Assembly: GCF_006965485.1 (NCBI RefSeq)
Contig: NZ_CP041360.1
Coordinates: 4,878,501-4,942,500, forward strand
Direction: 5' to 3'
DNA: 64,000 nucleotides
Source: Spirosoma sp. KCTC 42546
Lineage (GTDB): Bacteria; Bacteroidota; Bacteroidia; Cytophagales; Spirosomataceae
In this document: in pieces, positions 25,158-34,816 of the stretch
Layout of the letters: each line of letters begins with the position of its first letter
Position numbering within the stretch: position 1 is the stretch's first letter
The notes under the pieces: generated by a model
Databases searched by the model: none
What the model was told of the DNA's origin: nothing
What the model saw: only the letters and a program-made list of their open reading frames with translations
Program-made: the position numbers and the translations under genes

Positions 25158-27425
25158 ATGCAACAGAAAATCCGGCGCGAAGATGCCCTTGATTACCATT
25201 CCAAAGGTCGTCCGGGAAAACTCGAAGTTATTCCTACCAAAGAATACAGCACTCAACGCGATCTTTCTTTAGCCTATTCACCGGGCGTAGCGGAGCCTTG
25301 TCTGGCCATCGAAGCCAACCCCGACGATGCGTTTAAGTACACCGCCAAAGGAAATCTCGTGGCGGTTATCAGCAACGGAACTGCTGTACTGGGGCTAGGT
25401 AATATTGGCCCCGCAGCCAGTAAGCCCGTTATGGAAGGCAAAGGGCTCCTGTTTAAAATTTATTCCGATATCGATGTATTTGACCTTGAGTTAAACACGA
25501 CCAATATCGACGAGTTTGTTCGTACGGTCAAGATTCTGGAACCCACTTTTGGCGGAGTTAATCTGGAAGACATTAAAGCCCCGGAATGTTTCGAAATTGA
25601 GGAACGGCTCAAGCGGGAAATGAGCATTCCGGTCATGCACGACGACCAGCACGGTACAGCTATCGTCAGTGGAGCCGCCTTACTGAATGCCCTCGAACTG
25701 GTCAGTAAGTCGATCGAGACCGCTAAGTTCGTCATTCTGGGTGCCGGAGCAGCCGCCATTTCGTGTGCCCGGCAATATGTTGCATTAGGCGCCAAGCACG
25801 AGAACATGGTAATGTTTGATGTGAATGGCCCCCTGCGCGCCGACCGAACAGACCTGAGCGATCTGATGCGTCCCTTTGCCACTACCCGCGATATCAATTC
25901 ACTGGACGATGCCTTTGTCGACGCCGATGTATTCGTCGGCTTATCGAAGGGAAACATTGTGAGCCAGGATATGATTCGGCTGATGGCCCCGCATGCCATT
26001 GTGTTTGCCATGGCCAATCCGACACCCGAAATCAGCTACGATGACGCTATGGCCGCCCGGCCGGACATTATCATGGCCACTGGACGCTCTGATTACCCGA
26101 ATCAGGTTAATAACGTACTCGGATTCCCCTACATTTTCCGGGGCGCATTGGATGTGCGGGCTACCGAAATCAACGAAGCGATGAAGTTGGCTGCCACCTA
26201 TGCACTAGCCGACTTAGCGAAAAAACCCGTACCAGATCTGGTTAATCTGGCGTATGGCGAATCGAATATGGTTTTTGGACGAACGTACATTCTTCCAAAA
26301 CCCGTTGACCCACGGTTGCTATCAACAGTAGCTCCAGCAGTTGCCAAAGCAGCTATGGAATCCGGTGTAGCCCGGCAGCCAATTTCCGACTGGGATGCCT
26401 ACGAACAGCAACTTGCCCGGCGACTGGGGCAGGACAATCAGATTTCACGGGTTATTCTGACAAAAGCCAAGGCTAATCCGAAACGGGTAGTATTTGCCGA
26501 TGCGGAGAACCTGAAAGTATTAAAAGCTGCGCAACAGGTTCGGGATGAGGGGATAGCGTTCCCAATTCTACTGGGCGAACGGGCAAAAATCGAACAGCTT
26601 ATTGAAGAAAACAGTCTTGATCTAGCCAATACACCCATTATTGATCCACGCTCACCCGAGCAGGAGGTATTGGTTCAACGCTTTGGCGACCAGTATTTCG
26701 AGAAGCGGAAACGCAAAGGTGTCAATGCGACCGAAGCCCGGAAAATGATGTTTATCCGCAACTACTTCGGTGCGATGATGGTGGAGACCGGTGAAGCCGA
26801 TGCCTTAATTTCGGGCTTAACCCGCTCCTATCCTGACACAATTCGTCCCGCTCTGCAGATTATTGGCAAAGAACCCGGCGTAAAAAAAGTAGCAGGGATG
26901 TATATTCTGCTCACCAAACGTGGCCCCCTATTTTTCTCGGACACCACGGTTAACTTCAACCCGACTGCCGAAGAGATCGTCGAGATAACTGAGTTGACAG
27001 CGCAGACCGTTGAGCGATTCAACATTAAGCCACGCATTGCCCTTGTCACCTACTCGAACTTCGGGAGCGCCAAAGGCGATGATGCGGAGAAAATGAACCG
27101 CGCCGTTGAAATTCTGCAAAAACGAAATCCAGATCTGATTGTGGACGGCGAAATTCAAGCCCACTTAGCGTTTAATACAGAACTGTTGCAACAAAACCAC
27201 CCCTTTAGCAAATTAGTTGGTGAAGGGGCAAATACACTTATTTTCCCGAATTTATCTGCCGCTAATATTGCCTATAACCTGATGACAGAAGCGGCTGGGT
27301 TCGATGCTATTGGCCCCATTCTGCTTGGCATTCGCAAGCCAGTGTATGTATTGCAGTTAGGTTCATCAGAACGTGAAATCGTTAATATGGTAGCCATCGC
27401 GGTGGTAGAAGCACAGGGAAAATAA
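25158..27425 (+). CDS. maeB: NADP-dependent malic enzyme with phosphotransacetylase-like C-terminal domain
   Basis: The protein has 755 residues in the two-part architecture of MaeB. Residues about 1-430 are the malic enzyme, with the [15 protein letters not shown] block, the catalytic region [10 protein letters not shown] and a Rossmann motif [17 protein letters not shown]. Residues about 430-755 resemble phosphotransacetylase but regulate the enzyme allosterically. The reaction is oxidative decarboxylation of malate to pyruvate with NADP+ reduction. A likely -7 box TACCTTCG lies at 25114-25121, 36 nt before the ATG. TrpS follows on the same strand after a polypurine/polypyrimidine palindrome. 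Confidence 0.95.
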   Translation: MQQKIRREDALDYHSKGRPGKLEVIPTKEYSTQRDLSLAYSPGVAEPCLAIEANPDDAFKYTAKGNLVAVISNGTAVLGLGNIGPAASKPVMEGKGLLFKIYSDIDVFDLELNTTNIDEFVRTVKILEPTFGGVNLEDIKAPECFEIEERLKREMSIPVMHDDQHGTAIVSGAALLNALELVSKSIETAKFVILGAGAAAISCARQYVALGAKHENMVMFDVNGPLRADRTDLSDLMRPFATTRDINSLDDAFVDADVFVGLSKGNIVSQDMIRLMAPHAIVFAMANPTPEISYDDAMAARPDIIMATGRSDYPNQVNNVLGFPYIFRGALDVRATEINEAMKLAATYALADLAKKPVPDLVNLAYGESNMVFGRTYILPKPVDPRLLSTVAPAVAKAAMESGVARQPISDWDAYEQQLARRLGQDNQISRVILTKAKANPKRVVFADAENLKVLKAAQQVRDEGIAFPILLGERAKIEQLIEENSLDLANTPIIDPRSPEQEVLVQRFGDQYFEKRKRKGVNATEARKMMFIRNYFGAMMVETGEADALISGLTRSYPDTIRPALQIIGKEPGVKKVAGMYILLTKRGPLFFSDTTVNFNPTAEEIVEITELTAQTVERFNIKPRIALVTYSNFGSAKGDDAEKMNRAVEILQKRNPDLIVDGEIQAHLAFNTELLQQNHPFSKLVGEGANTLIFPNLSAANIAYNLMTEAAGFDAIGPILLGIRKPVYVLQLGSSEREIVNMVAIAVVEAQGK

Positions 27426-27429
27426 CTAC

Positions 27430-27514
27430 AAAAAGGAGGAAAGGGAGAAGGGGAGAAAAGGGACGAGAGGAATAATACCTTTCCTCCTTCCTCCCTTTCC
27501 TTCCCTCCTCCCCC
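27430..27514. repeat. Polypurine/polypyrimidine inverted repeat before trpS
   Basis: An almost pure purine run (27430-27463) is followed by an almost pure pyrimidine run (27478-27514). The arms are imperfect complements (GGAGGAAAGGGAGAAGGGGA on the left, CCTCCTTCCTCCC-type on the right). The right arm ends 6 nt before the trpS ATG. Confidence 0.65.
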
Positions 27515-27520
27515 AATATT

Positions 27521-28501
27521 ATGTCACGAATCTTAACAGGTATCCAATCCAGCGGGCGACCGCATTTAGGCAACATCCTGGGGGCTATTAAACCCGCCAT
27601 TGAGTTATCAAAACACCCTGATAACGAATCGTTTCTGTTCATTGCCGACCTCCATTCGCTCACCACTATTAAAGACGGCCCCATGCGCCGTGAGTTTACA
27701 AAGGCCGTGGCTGCTACCTGGCTGGCGTTTGGACTCGATACCCAGAAAAATACGTTCTGGCGGCAATCACGTGTGGCTGAGCACACGGAACTAGCCTGGC
27801 ATCTGAGTTGCTTCACGCCCTTTCCGATGCTGAACAACGCCACCTCGTTTAAAGAGAAATCGGATCGGTCCTCTTCGGTTGTCAATGCAGGCTTATTTGT
27901 CTATCCCGTGTTGCAGGCGGCTGATATTCTGCTCTACGATGCGGAGATCATCCCGGTTGGGAAAGACCAGCGTCAACATATTGAAATGACCCGCGACATC
28001 GCCAGCACCTTCAATCACCAATACAACGACGAGGTGTTTGTACTGCCCGAAGCCCGCATCGACGACCGTCTGATGACCATTCCGGGTATTGATGGCGCGA
28101 AAATGAGCAAGTCGTATAATAACTACATCGACATTTTCCTGCCTGAAAATGAACTATGGAAAGTCATTAAGAAAATCAAATCGGATTCAACCCCCCTCGA
28201 AGAGCCTAAGAATCCTGATACAGACATTACGTTTCAGTTGTATTCATTACTAGCATCTGCCGAGCAAACGGCTGAGATGCGTCAGTTATACGAAGCCGGT
28301 AATTACGGCTATGGTATGGCTAAAAAAGCGTTCTACGAACTCATTCTCCAGCAGTTCTCTACTGAGCGGGAACGCTTTACCTATTATACTGTCGAAAACC
28401 CGGATGCCCTGGAAGCCGAACTTCGGGCTGGCGAGGAAAAAGCGCGCGCTATAGCAGGCAAAACCATTGCGCGAGTACGGGAGAAATTAGGTTTTAACTA
28501 A
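27521..28501 (+). CDS. trpS: Tryptophanyl-tRNA synthetase
   Basis: This is a 326-residue class I aminoacyl-tRNA synthetase. The HIGH-equivalent HLGN appears in GRPHLGNILGAI near the start. The KMSKS loop appears as AKMSKSYNN near residue 200. VGKDQRQHIEMTRDIA is the usual TrpS block. It charges tRNA-Trp. The palindrome immediately upstream should form the 5' leader and could affect translation. Confidence 0.96.
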   Translation: MSRILTGIQSSGRPHLGNILGAIKPAIELSKHPDNESFLFIADLHSLTTIKDGPMRREFTKAVAATWLAFGLDTQKNTFWRQSRVAEHTELAWHLSCFTPFPMLNNATSFKEKSDRSSSVVNAGLFVYPVLQAADILLYDAEIIPVGKDQRQHIEMTRDIASTFNHQYNDEVFVLPEARIDDRLMTIPGIDGAKMSKSYNNYIDIFLPENELWKVIKKIKSDSTPLEEPKNPDTDITFQLYSLLASAEQTAEMRQLYEAGNYGYGMAKKAFYELILQQFSTERERFTYYTVENPDALEAELRAGEEKARAIAGKTIARVREKLGFN

Positions 28502-28613
28502 CTGGTAGCCAGAAAACTACCGTTAACTCATTTGATTTGGATGCAGGGCAATTATCTGCTTAATTAACCCCCGTTAATTAAACAAATAATTAACTACCAC
28601 CTCACGCCATAGA

Positions 28614-28847
28614 ATGAACAATCTGCCCCCTATCCGTAACCTGAATTCCGTTCAGTTGAAACCTCGTGAACGCCATTTTCTTGAATTAGCCTGCTCTGAT
28701 CTTACCTACGTCCAAATCGCCGATCAGATGTGCGTCAGCCCCCGTACCGTAGATGGTTACCGGGAAGCCTTGTTTGAACGCTTTCATGTAAAAAGCCGCG
28801 TTGGGCTAGCCATTTATGCCATACGGGGTGGACTTGTGGCCTTGTAG
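28614..28847 (+). CDS. Stand-alone LuxR/GerE-type HTH protein
   Basis: The 77-residue protein consists almost entirely of a GerE helix-turn-helix (LKPRERHFLELACSDLTYVQ, IADQMCVSPRTVDGYREALF and ERFHVKSRVGLAIYAIRGGL). No receiver or ligand domain is attached, so it is likely a small DNA-binding regulator or a dimerisation competitor for larger LuxR proteins. The gene lies alone between trpS and the convergent membrane protein gene. Confidence 0.85.
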   Translation: MNNLPPIRNLNSVQLKPRERHFLELACSDLTYVQIADQMCVSPRTVDGYREALFERFHVKSRVGLAIYAIRGGLVAL

Positions 28848-28887
28848 AATTTGGGGTTAAACGATCATTCATTTAACCCCAAATTAG

Positions 28888-29973
28888 CTATTTATCAGGA
28901 TCAGGATTACCAGGTGGTTTACGAGCTGTATTACGGATATTCACCAGTTTAAGCAGTAAATCGAACCAGAACGGGGCGCCAAACGAAAGTGCGGAAGCTG
29001 TCAGCAGCCAGCCCAAAAGGGCTAATACAATACTTTGTCCAGGTTGAAGGCTCCACTTGTCACTTTTTGATTTGTCGCTCGGCAGCTTCCATCCAATTGG
29101 CAGTTTGAGATCAGTTATGCGGTCTTGAATAAACCGAACATATAGTGTCTGTACCGCAAGACTATCCGTATCGGTCAACCCTGAATTAAGGATGAATGTT
29201 AAATGGGTCGTTTTGGAACCCGGCTCGGTTAACGTGGTATCTCTTGCCAGTTTAGCGTCATATTCATGTTCATGCTCATGAAGGTATTCGCCAAACTTGG
29301 TATCTTTCTCAAATGATTTTCCACCGTCCTGAGTCGTCTTAATGGCCTCTGCTACCAGTTTGTCGCGAAGTCCACTATCAGTAAAGAGCCTGTTGGTCAG
29401 GTAAATGGTATCCACGTTTAGTAGGACTGCTACCAGCACAGCTACAATCCAGACTACGCCCTGTGCATAGCGTTTGAACCAACCCGATACCTGCTCCATA
29501 TAGCCATTGTACCATTTTTCCAGTTCATCTTTGAATGTCTGAAAATTATTGGATTTAGCCAGAATAGGTCTGATGAGTTCTTTAATCGCCTTATGCCTGT
29601 TGTCCGTTTGAAGAAGTACTTCCTTAATTTTTTCAAATGTGTGATCGGTAGGCTTTACTCCCTCGGGTATGGGTACGTCTGACTTAGCCAATATATCAAT
29701 CAGAACCGTCGAAAAAGAGTCGGCAGAGAGATAATTGACTGGCTTCAGAAAACCCCAGAATTTCTCTTCTTTCACCTCGGTGAGTTTATGATCAAAGAAG
29801 TCGTCCGCTAACTTTCCCAGTATTTTCTCCAGCGCTCTTCTAAGCAATTTTGCCCGTTGACCTAGAAAGGTATTGATCAACTCCACCATACCTGACACAA
29901 AAATGCTGAATACGAAAAAGATAAAAACGAGGCCAATCGCCACATCGAGCAGGGTGGGTAGATTGATGTTCAT
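28888..29973 (-). CDS. Membrane protein encoded with a heme peroxidase, unknown function
   Basis: The protein has 361 residues. A first membrane helix (about 10-31) is followed by a charged helical domain of about 130 residues, a second helix (about 172-190), a mostly soluble domain of about 120 residues, and a final helix near 320-345. The C-terminus is Pro-rich. I do not recognise a family. Its ATG overlaps the stop of the heme peroxidase gene by 4 nt (ATGA), so translation is probably coupled and the two proteins probably act together. Confidence 0.7.
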   Translation of the reverse strand: MNINLPTLLDVAIGLVFIFFVFSIFVSGMVELINTFLGQRAKLLRRALEKILGKLADDFFDHKLTEVKEEKFWGFLKPVNYLSADSFSTVLIDILAKSDVPIPEGVKPTDHTFEKIKEVLLQTDNRHKAIKELIRPILAKSNNFQTFKDELEKWYNGYMEQVSGWFKRYAQGVVWIVAVLVAVLLNVDTIYLTNRLFTDSGLRDKLVAEAIKTTQDGGKSFEKDTKFGEYLHEHEHEYDAKLARDTTLTEPGSKTTHLTFILNSGLTDTDSLAVQTLYVRFIQDRITDLKLPIGWKLPSDKSKSDKWSLQPGQSIVLALLGWLLTASALSFGAPFWFDLLLKLVNIRNTARKPPGNPDPDK

Positions 29974-31634
29974 GGTATTGGCAACTCAATAAGATCCCCC
30001 ATTGTGAAGTGGTCAAAAACAGATGTAGCCGTTGCATCGCCAAAATCAGGTTTCCAGTTCGGATTTAAACTCAGGAATGAGTTCGGATCACCATATATTA
30101 ACCCAATAAGTACTTCAGCTACAATCCGACCACCAACAGGCCCCAAACGAGTAGGCGTCGGATTTTCTTTTTCTTCGGCCTCGCTTTTTCTATTTTTTAC
30201 CCATTCGTGCCGGGCTTCGGCCAGAATATAAAACCAAAGGGGGGCTTTGTTCCTAAAACTCTCCCCACACGCTCGTATCGTTTTATGATTCTCATTGTCA
30301 AGTCCATCAATATTTGCCTTCCCCGCAATCAGGTCGTGGTCTGGAATGGGATCGATGCCCATATAGCGGGCAACATCTTGGCCAGAAGGCAATCCCAATA
30401 CCATGCCACGCAGCAGATTTCGAAGGGCAAGCATATTGGGTTGTTTTTTGTCGACAGGATCGTTAGTGCCGGGTATCGAGAATTCAGGTAATGCCGCTAA
30501 GGGCGACACCAGCGATGTATCTATTTTGTAAGCAGGCTGCACACGTTTCTTATTCCTAAACGAGGGTAACGGAGAGAGTTTATGATCCCTCGTCTCAAAA
30601 AACAGTTTCCAGTCAATACCCCACTGCTCAGGAAACTCCCGGAAACCATTAAGCCCATCATCAAGCTTTGGTGCGAAGATCATACGACGGCCCTCTAAGT
30701 GGAGAATTTCGGGCTCAATAGCGGGCAAATCCCCCAGGCTCAGCCGATAAACGGGTCTGATCATGCTATGCCCAAAACGATAGACGGCTCCGCTGAATTC
30801 AACGGGCATAAATGGAAAATTTTCCCATTTAAAAAAGAGCAGATTCGCTTCAACTTTAAAAATAGATTTTCCCGATTCTGTGTTGATGTGCGGTAGTATT
30901 TCTTCAACCAGTTCTCTGCCAACGAGCCGGGGTAAATAATCAAATAAGATTAACCATTGATAATGCCAGCGCACAATCTGCTGAACGTCGGCAAAAGATG
31001 CATCAGGATTTTGGTCGACAACAAAATTATGGAAACGCAAAAAAAGCCCCTGCAACTGCGATACAATGACATTTTCGTCGTTCCGTTTATCGCTGATGAG
31101 GGCCCGTTGGCGAAAACGGGGAAGATCCTTCGTTAAAATTTTATGAGGATCATTGGCGGTTAAATTTCGATCACCCAATAGAAATTTTTTCCCGTCAGCA
31201 TCATACATATATGGCTGATCGTCGGGACCGCGACCATACACATTATCTAAATCAAGGGCAGGCGTTCTAAAATCAACTAAACCGCTAGGGTCGTTCATTT
31301 TCATCAGGCTGCTCATCGGATCGAACGTAATGTCGTGATCCACAAATTGCCCGAAATAGGTGTACCCAGCGGGAATACCAAAGTTTTCTTCATCGTCAAT
31401 TTTTTTTTCCGACGTAACCATTGGCTTTTTCGTCTTGGGATCGATTTCCGGCTCTGACGTCATAGCGACAGCCAACTTTCGCAGATCAGCCTCTTTAAAT
31501 GTTGCGGGTTGCAACGTTCTGAACATGCGCCCAAAACGGCCTTGATGAAGGCGGGAATGTACGGTTGCATTTAAGCCGCGTTCGATTACGCCATGGTGCA
31601 TACCGGGCCTTTGTACTGGAGATGGTGTAGACAT
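29970..31634 (-). CDS. Animal-type heme peroxidase (An_peroxidase family)
   Basis: The protein has 554 residues without a signal peptide. The distal His block is FGQFVDHDITFDP (H100). A second block, DKRNDENVIVSQLQGLFLRF followed by HN (182-203), corresponds to the family's D-x-R-x-x-E-N...FLRxHN signature with the catalytic Arg. The proximal His block is VYRFGHSMIRPVY (H289). These are the diagnostic sites of the peroxidase-cyclooxygenase superfamily, which oxidises substrates with H2O2. The bacterial substrate is unknown. The gene overlaps the next membrane protein gene by 4 nt and is preceded by a strong terminator that isolates it from the lipoprotein pair upstream. Confidence 0.88.
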   Translation of the reverse strand: MSTPSPVQRPGMHHGVIERGLNATVHSRLHQGRFGRMFRTLQPATFKEADLRKLAVAMTSEPEIDPKTKKPMVTSEKKIDDEENFGIPAGYTYFGQFVDHDITFDPMSSLMKMNDPSGLVDFRTPALDLDNVYGRGPDDQPYMYDADGKKFLLGDRNLTANDPHKILTKDLPRFRQRALISDKRNDENVIVSQLQGLFLRFHNFVVDQNPDASFADVQQIVRWHYQWLILFDYLPRLVGRELVEEILPHINTESGKSIFKVEANLLFFKWENFPFMPVEFSGAVYRFGHSMIRPVYRLSLGDLPAIEPEILHLEGRRMIFAPKLDDGLNGFREFPEQWGIDWKLFFETRDHKLSPLPSFRNKKRVQPAYKIDTSLVSPLAALPEFSIPGTNDPVDKKQPNMLALRNLLRGMVLGLPSGQDVARYMGIDPIPDHDLIAGKANIDGLDNENHKTIRACGESFRNKAPLWFYILAEARHEWVKNRKSEAEEKENPTPTRLGPVGGRIVAEVLIGLIYGDPNSFLSLNPNWKPDFGDATATSVFDHFTMGDLIELPIP

Positions 31635-31858
31635 TGGAATAGAAATTAAAGGGATGAAAAGCAGTTATTTATTCAGGAATGGGCGAAGTGCTATTTATCA
31701 CCTACGCAAATGTAAAATTACTGCTGCCATCTGCACAATGGGAAAAATACCCTTTCTCATAAGAAAAATACCATCACCAAGATCATCACAATTAACACAG
31801 TATTGATACTCCCAGGGACAGTATCAGAATGAGTTTATTGATCCATTCTATCAAATAG

Positions 31859-31906
31859 GCAACCCCCGCCTTTGGAAACTGAATCTTTTCCAAAGGCGGG
31901 GGTTGC
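31859..31906 (-). terminator. Perfect 20-bp hairpin ending the 32-kb lipoprotein unit
   Basis: GCAACCCCCGCCTTTGGAAA (31859-31878) is exactly complementary to 31887-31906, with an 8-nt loop. It lies 22 nt beyond the stop of the 90-residue protein gene on the minus strand. The stem is GC-rich at its base; no long T-tract follows. Confidence 0.75.
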
Positions 31907-31928
31907 AGAAATCGAACTAGTCTTATTG

Positions 31929-32201
31929 TTAAAGCAATTTGGCCGCAATACCGACCAATAGGTCTACCCCTTTCGAGATACTCTGAATCGCAGCGGCTTT
32001 CTCTTCATTACTCTTCGTTGCATCTTTAACTTCGCCCACAACTTTGGCAAAGTCTTCCTTCGTGATGGCCGATTCGTTAATAAGTTCCTCTACCTCAGCC
32101 ATTTTTAGCGTCGTGAGACTAGCAATCTGGGATCGAAATTTCCTATCGGTCTCGTTAAGGGCCGTATCGATCAATTTGTCAATATCTATTTCATCAGGCA
32201 T
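31929..32201 (-). CDS. Small helical protein, 90 aa, unknown function
   Basis: The protein is acidic and predicted to be all helix (for example ASLTTLKMAEVEELINESAI and FAKVVGEVKDATKSNEEKAA), with a hydrophobic C-terminal helix VDLLVGIAAKLL. It has no cysteines and no signal peptide. It starts 1 nt after the stop of the lipoprotein gene, so the two are an operon. I do not recognise it. Confidence 0.65.
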   Translation of the reverse strand: MPDEIDIDKLIDTALNETDRKFRSQIASLTTLKMAEVEELINESAITKEDFAKVVGEVKDATKSNEEKAAAIQSISKGVDLLVGIAAKLL

Positions 32202-32202
32202 C

Positions 32203-32835
32203 TTAGTTAGGGAGTTTGGGGTTGAATAGCTTCGTTAGATCATCATTTAGCTGCTGAATATTGTCGGAGAGTTTCCCGCCTTTACGAATGAACGTATCGA
32301 TAGTTCCTTCGATGGCATTGAGGTCAATACGATTACCAGATAAAGATTTAAGCTGGCTGAACGCCTGCTGGCGGCTATCGGAAACCTTCACCGCCGATTC
32401 GAGTAATGCCTGTAGGCCAACAGCACCACGCTCATAAATTCGGTAATCTTCATTCAGTCGTTCAATTAAACTAATCCGCTGTGCATCCAGAGCGGTTTGC
32501 ATCGAATCGCGCCGGGCACTGATTCTAACCATGCTCTTACTAAGCAGAGCGGGAAAGTTATCTTTCACATTAAAATCGGCCGGAAGACTTTTCATCAACG
32601 TTGCGGCAAAACTTGGTATATACTCCTTCTCGATAAAGGCATCAATATCTGCACGTTTACGCTGAAACAAATTATTTGTTAGCGCTACATTCAATTGGTG
32701 CATGCGCGCTACTTCAGCCCGTAGCTGATCCGATAAAGCCACAGACTGTGAAGGAATACGAGCGCAGGCACTAAATCCAATGGTCAGAACCACCAGCGAC
32801 CAGGCTAGGAAAGTAGAAAATCGGGGAGGGAACAT
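32203..32835 (-). CDS. Lipoprotein with helical-bundle body, unknown function
   Basis: From ATG 32835 (MFPPRF) the protein has 210 residues. A lipoprotein signal ends with FSAC, so Cys24 is the likely lipidation site. The rest is predicted to be long amphipathic helices rich in Leu, Gln and charged residues, ending with a coiled-coil-like segment. No enzymatic motif is visible. The adjacent 90-residue helical protein may bind it. The pair precedes the heme peroxidase operon but is separated from it by a strong hairpin. Confidence 0.7.
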   Translation of the reverse strand: MFPPRFSTFLAWSLVVLTIGFSACARIPSQSVALSDQLRAEVARMHQLNVALTNNLFQRKRADIDAFIEKEYIPSFAATLMKSLPADFNVKDNFPALLSKSMVRISARRDSMQTALDAQRISLIERLNEDYRIYERGAVGLQALLESAVKVSDSRQQAFSQLKSLSGNRIDLNAIEGTIDTFIRKGGKLSDNIQQLNDDLTKLFNPKLPN

Positions 32836-33008
32836 AGAGTTATTGGGATAGAATTTTTGAAAAGCGGGCAACTTATTTTATCAGGTCTAAAGATTAGAAA
32901 TATTCTTACCACCTTCAATAACCTTCTCTTTATCGGTAGAATACTTTATAGTCAATGAGCGTCTATCAATAGTTTCCACCCAAGCCGATCTATACAAATA
33001 CCATGTCC

Positions 33009-33016
33009 TACATTTG
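33009..33016 (+). promoter_or_regulatory. -7 element TACATTTG of deoC
   Basis: This exact TAnnTTTG match ends 23 nt before the deoC ATG. It may start the run deoC, isomerase, PAP2 phosphatase. Confidence 0.5.
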
Positions 33017-33039
33017 GTGCCTAATTCCTAAACTCCCCC

Positions 33040-33819
33040 ATGACCCTGATTATGAACGCAACCCTAATCCACGACATCGCCAAACTCATTGACCATGCGC
33101 TGCTTCACCCAACCCTCACCGATGCTGAACTCCGTGAAGGCATCGAACTGGCCTTGAAATACGATGTGGCCTCGGTTTGTATTAAGCCCTATGCCGTTCG
33201 AATGGCAACTGAACGGTTGGCTGGTTCAGATGTGCTGGTAGGAACGGTGATTGGGTTTCCGCATGGTGCGAGTACCACGAGCCTGAAAGTTGCTGAAACG
33301 GAGCAGACTTGCCAGGATGGAGCGGTTGAAATTGATATGGTTGTTAATATCGGCAAAGTGCTGGGCGAAGACTGGGACTATGTTGCCGACGAAATCGGTG
33401 TGGTTCATAAAACCTGCCAGGTGCATGGAGCCATTCTGAAAGTGATCTTCGAGAATGATTTCCTGCCCGATGATGCGCATAAAATAAAACTCTGCCAGAT
33501 CTGTACCGAAGTCGGTGCTGAGTTTGTCAAGACATCTACTGGCTTTGGTTTCGTAAAAGGCAGCGATGGCAACTACAACTACGAAGGAGCAACAGAACAC
33601 GATCTTCAGCTGATGCTCGATCACGTTGGCCCGAACGTTCGGGTAAAAGCCTCCGGCGGTATTCGTACGCTTGATGGTCTGCTACACGTCAAAGAAATGG
33701 GTGTCTCGCGACTGGGCACTTCGGCTACGGCAGCCATCATGGAAGAGGCTTACCGGCGGTTTGGCGCAGTTAATGCCAATACGCCAATAGTCCCCATTGC
33801 CGAAACAAATGGGTATTGA
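33040..33819 (+). CDS. deoC: Deoxyribose-phosphate aldolase
   Basis: This is a 259-residue TIM-barrel enzyme. It starts with IAKLIDHALLHPTLTDAEL, the usual DeoC opening. The Schiff-base and catalytic lysines are in the blocks AILKVIFEND and EFVKTSTGF, and VKASGGIRT is the phosphate-binding segment. It splits 2-deoxyribose 5-phosphate into glyceraldehyde 3-phosphate and acetaldehyde. The ATG at 33052 is an alternative start. An isomerase/epimerase gene follows at 82 nt. Confidence 0.95.
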   Translation: MTLIMNATLIHDIAKLIDHALLHPTLTDAELREGIELALKYDVASVCIKPYAVRMATERLAGSDVLVGTVIGFPHGASTTSLKVAETEQTCQDGAVEIDMVVNIGKVLGEDWDYVADEIGVVHKTCQVHGAILKVIFENDFLPDDAHKIKLCQICTEVGAEFVKTSTGFGFVKGSDGNYNYEGATEHDLQLMLDHVGPNVRVKASGGIRTLDGLLHVKEMGVSRLGTSATAAIMEEAYRRFGAVNANTPIVPIAETNGY

Positions 33820-33900
33820 TCAGCATAAGGGATTGTCGGGCAGTTGTCAGTATCTGTCCTGATTTTGTTTATTTTGCACCCTCGAATCAACCCTAAACGT

Positions 33901-34815
33901 ATGCTCAACCTCGGCTTTGTTTCGGCTATTTTGGCTGATTATGACCTGAATGGCGTGTTAAAATTTGCGTCAGAACACAATTTCAAATGCGTCGAATTGA
34001 TGTGCTGGCCATCCGGCAATGCCGATGTCCGCAGGTATGCAGGCGTCACCCACGTGGATGTCGACAACCTGAATGTAGATCAAATTCATACGCTGACCAA
34101 GCTCTATCATATTTCCATTTCGGGCCTAGGCTATTACCCAAATCCACTTGACCCTAACCCGGAGCAGGCCGAATTCTATCGGGAGCATATCAAGAAAATC
34201 ATACGAGCCGCAGCCAAACTGGGGGTGCCTGTAGTCAATACGTTCATTGGTCGGAATCCATCACTGAGCATTACGGATAACCTGAAATTGTATGCCGATC
34301 ATTGGCCGGCCATTGTGAAAGTAGCTGAGGAATGTAATGTAAAAATCGGCATCGAAAACTGCCCAATGTGGTTTACAGACGATGAATGGCCAGGGGGCAA
34401 AAACCTGGCAACCACGCCCGCCATCTGGGATCGGATGTTCGAGATTATTCCCTCCAGGGCGCTGGGACTTAATTACGATCCCAGTCACCTGATTTGGCAA
34501 ATGATGGACGAAGTAAAGCCTATTTACAACTATCGCGACCGGCTTCATCATATTCACCTGAAAGATGTGAAACTCTACCCTGATAAACTAAATCGGGTGG
34601 GGATCATGGCCAATCCGCTGGAATATCACTCTCCTAAACTACCTGGCCTGGGCGATGTACGTTGGCGTGATTTCTTCGCGGCCCTGACCGATGTTCGCTA
34701 TCGCGGGCCTGTCTGCATCGAAGTTGAAGATAAAGCTTATGAGGCCCACCCAGATGATGTTCAGACGGCTATTCTGACCGCCCGGAATTACCTGAGTCAG
34801 TTTCTGGTGCTGTAA
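33901..34815 (+). CDS. Sugar phosphate isomerase/epimerase (xylose isomerase-like TIM barrel)
   Basis: From ATG 33901 the protein has 304 residues and an AP-endonuclease-2/xylose isomerase-like TIM barrel. Metal ligands are expected in ELMCWPSG, GIENCPMWF, NYDPSHLIWQ, HHIHLKDVK and CIEVEDKAYE, where the Glu, Asp and His residues sit at strand ends. Family members act as isomerases, epimerases or inosose dehydratase-type enzymes. The substrate is not predictable. The start is chosen because it gives the beta-1 strand LNLGFVSAIL at the N-terminus. The PAP2 gene begins 1 nt after its stop. Confidence 0.85.
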   Translation: MLNLGFVSAILADYDLNGVLKFASEHNFKCVELMCWPSGNADVRRYAGVTHVDVDNLNVDQIHTLTKLYHISISGLGYYPNPLDPNPEQAEFYREHIKKIIRAAAKLGVPVVNTFIGRNPSLSITDNLKLYADHWPAIVKVAEECNVKIGIENCPMWFTDDEWPGGKNLATTPAIWDRMFEIIPSRALGLNYDPSHLIWQMMDEVKPIYNYRDRLHHIHLKDVKLYPDKLNRVGIMANPLEYHSPKLPGLGDVRWRDFFAALTDVRYRGPVCIEVEDKAYEAHPDDVQTAILTARNYLSQFLVL

Positions 34816-34816
34816 C

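Noticed and set aside
25460..26017. 185-residue open frame antisense to the malic enzyme
   Set aside because: Ser/Arg-rich shadow of the sense codons without a protein pattern.
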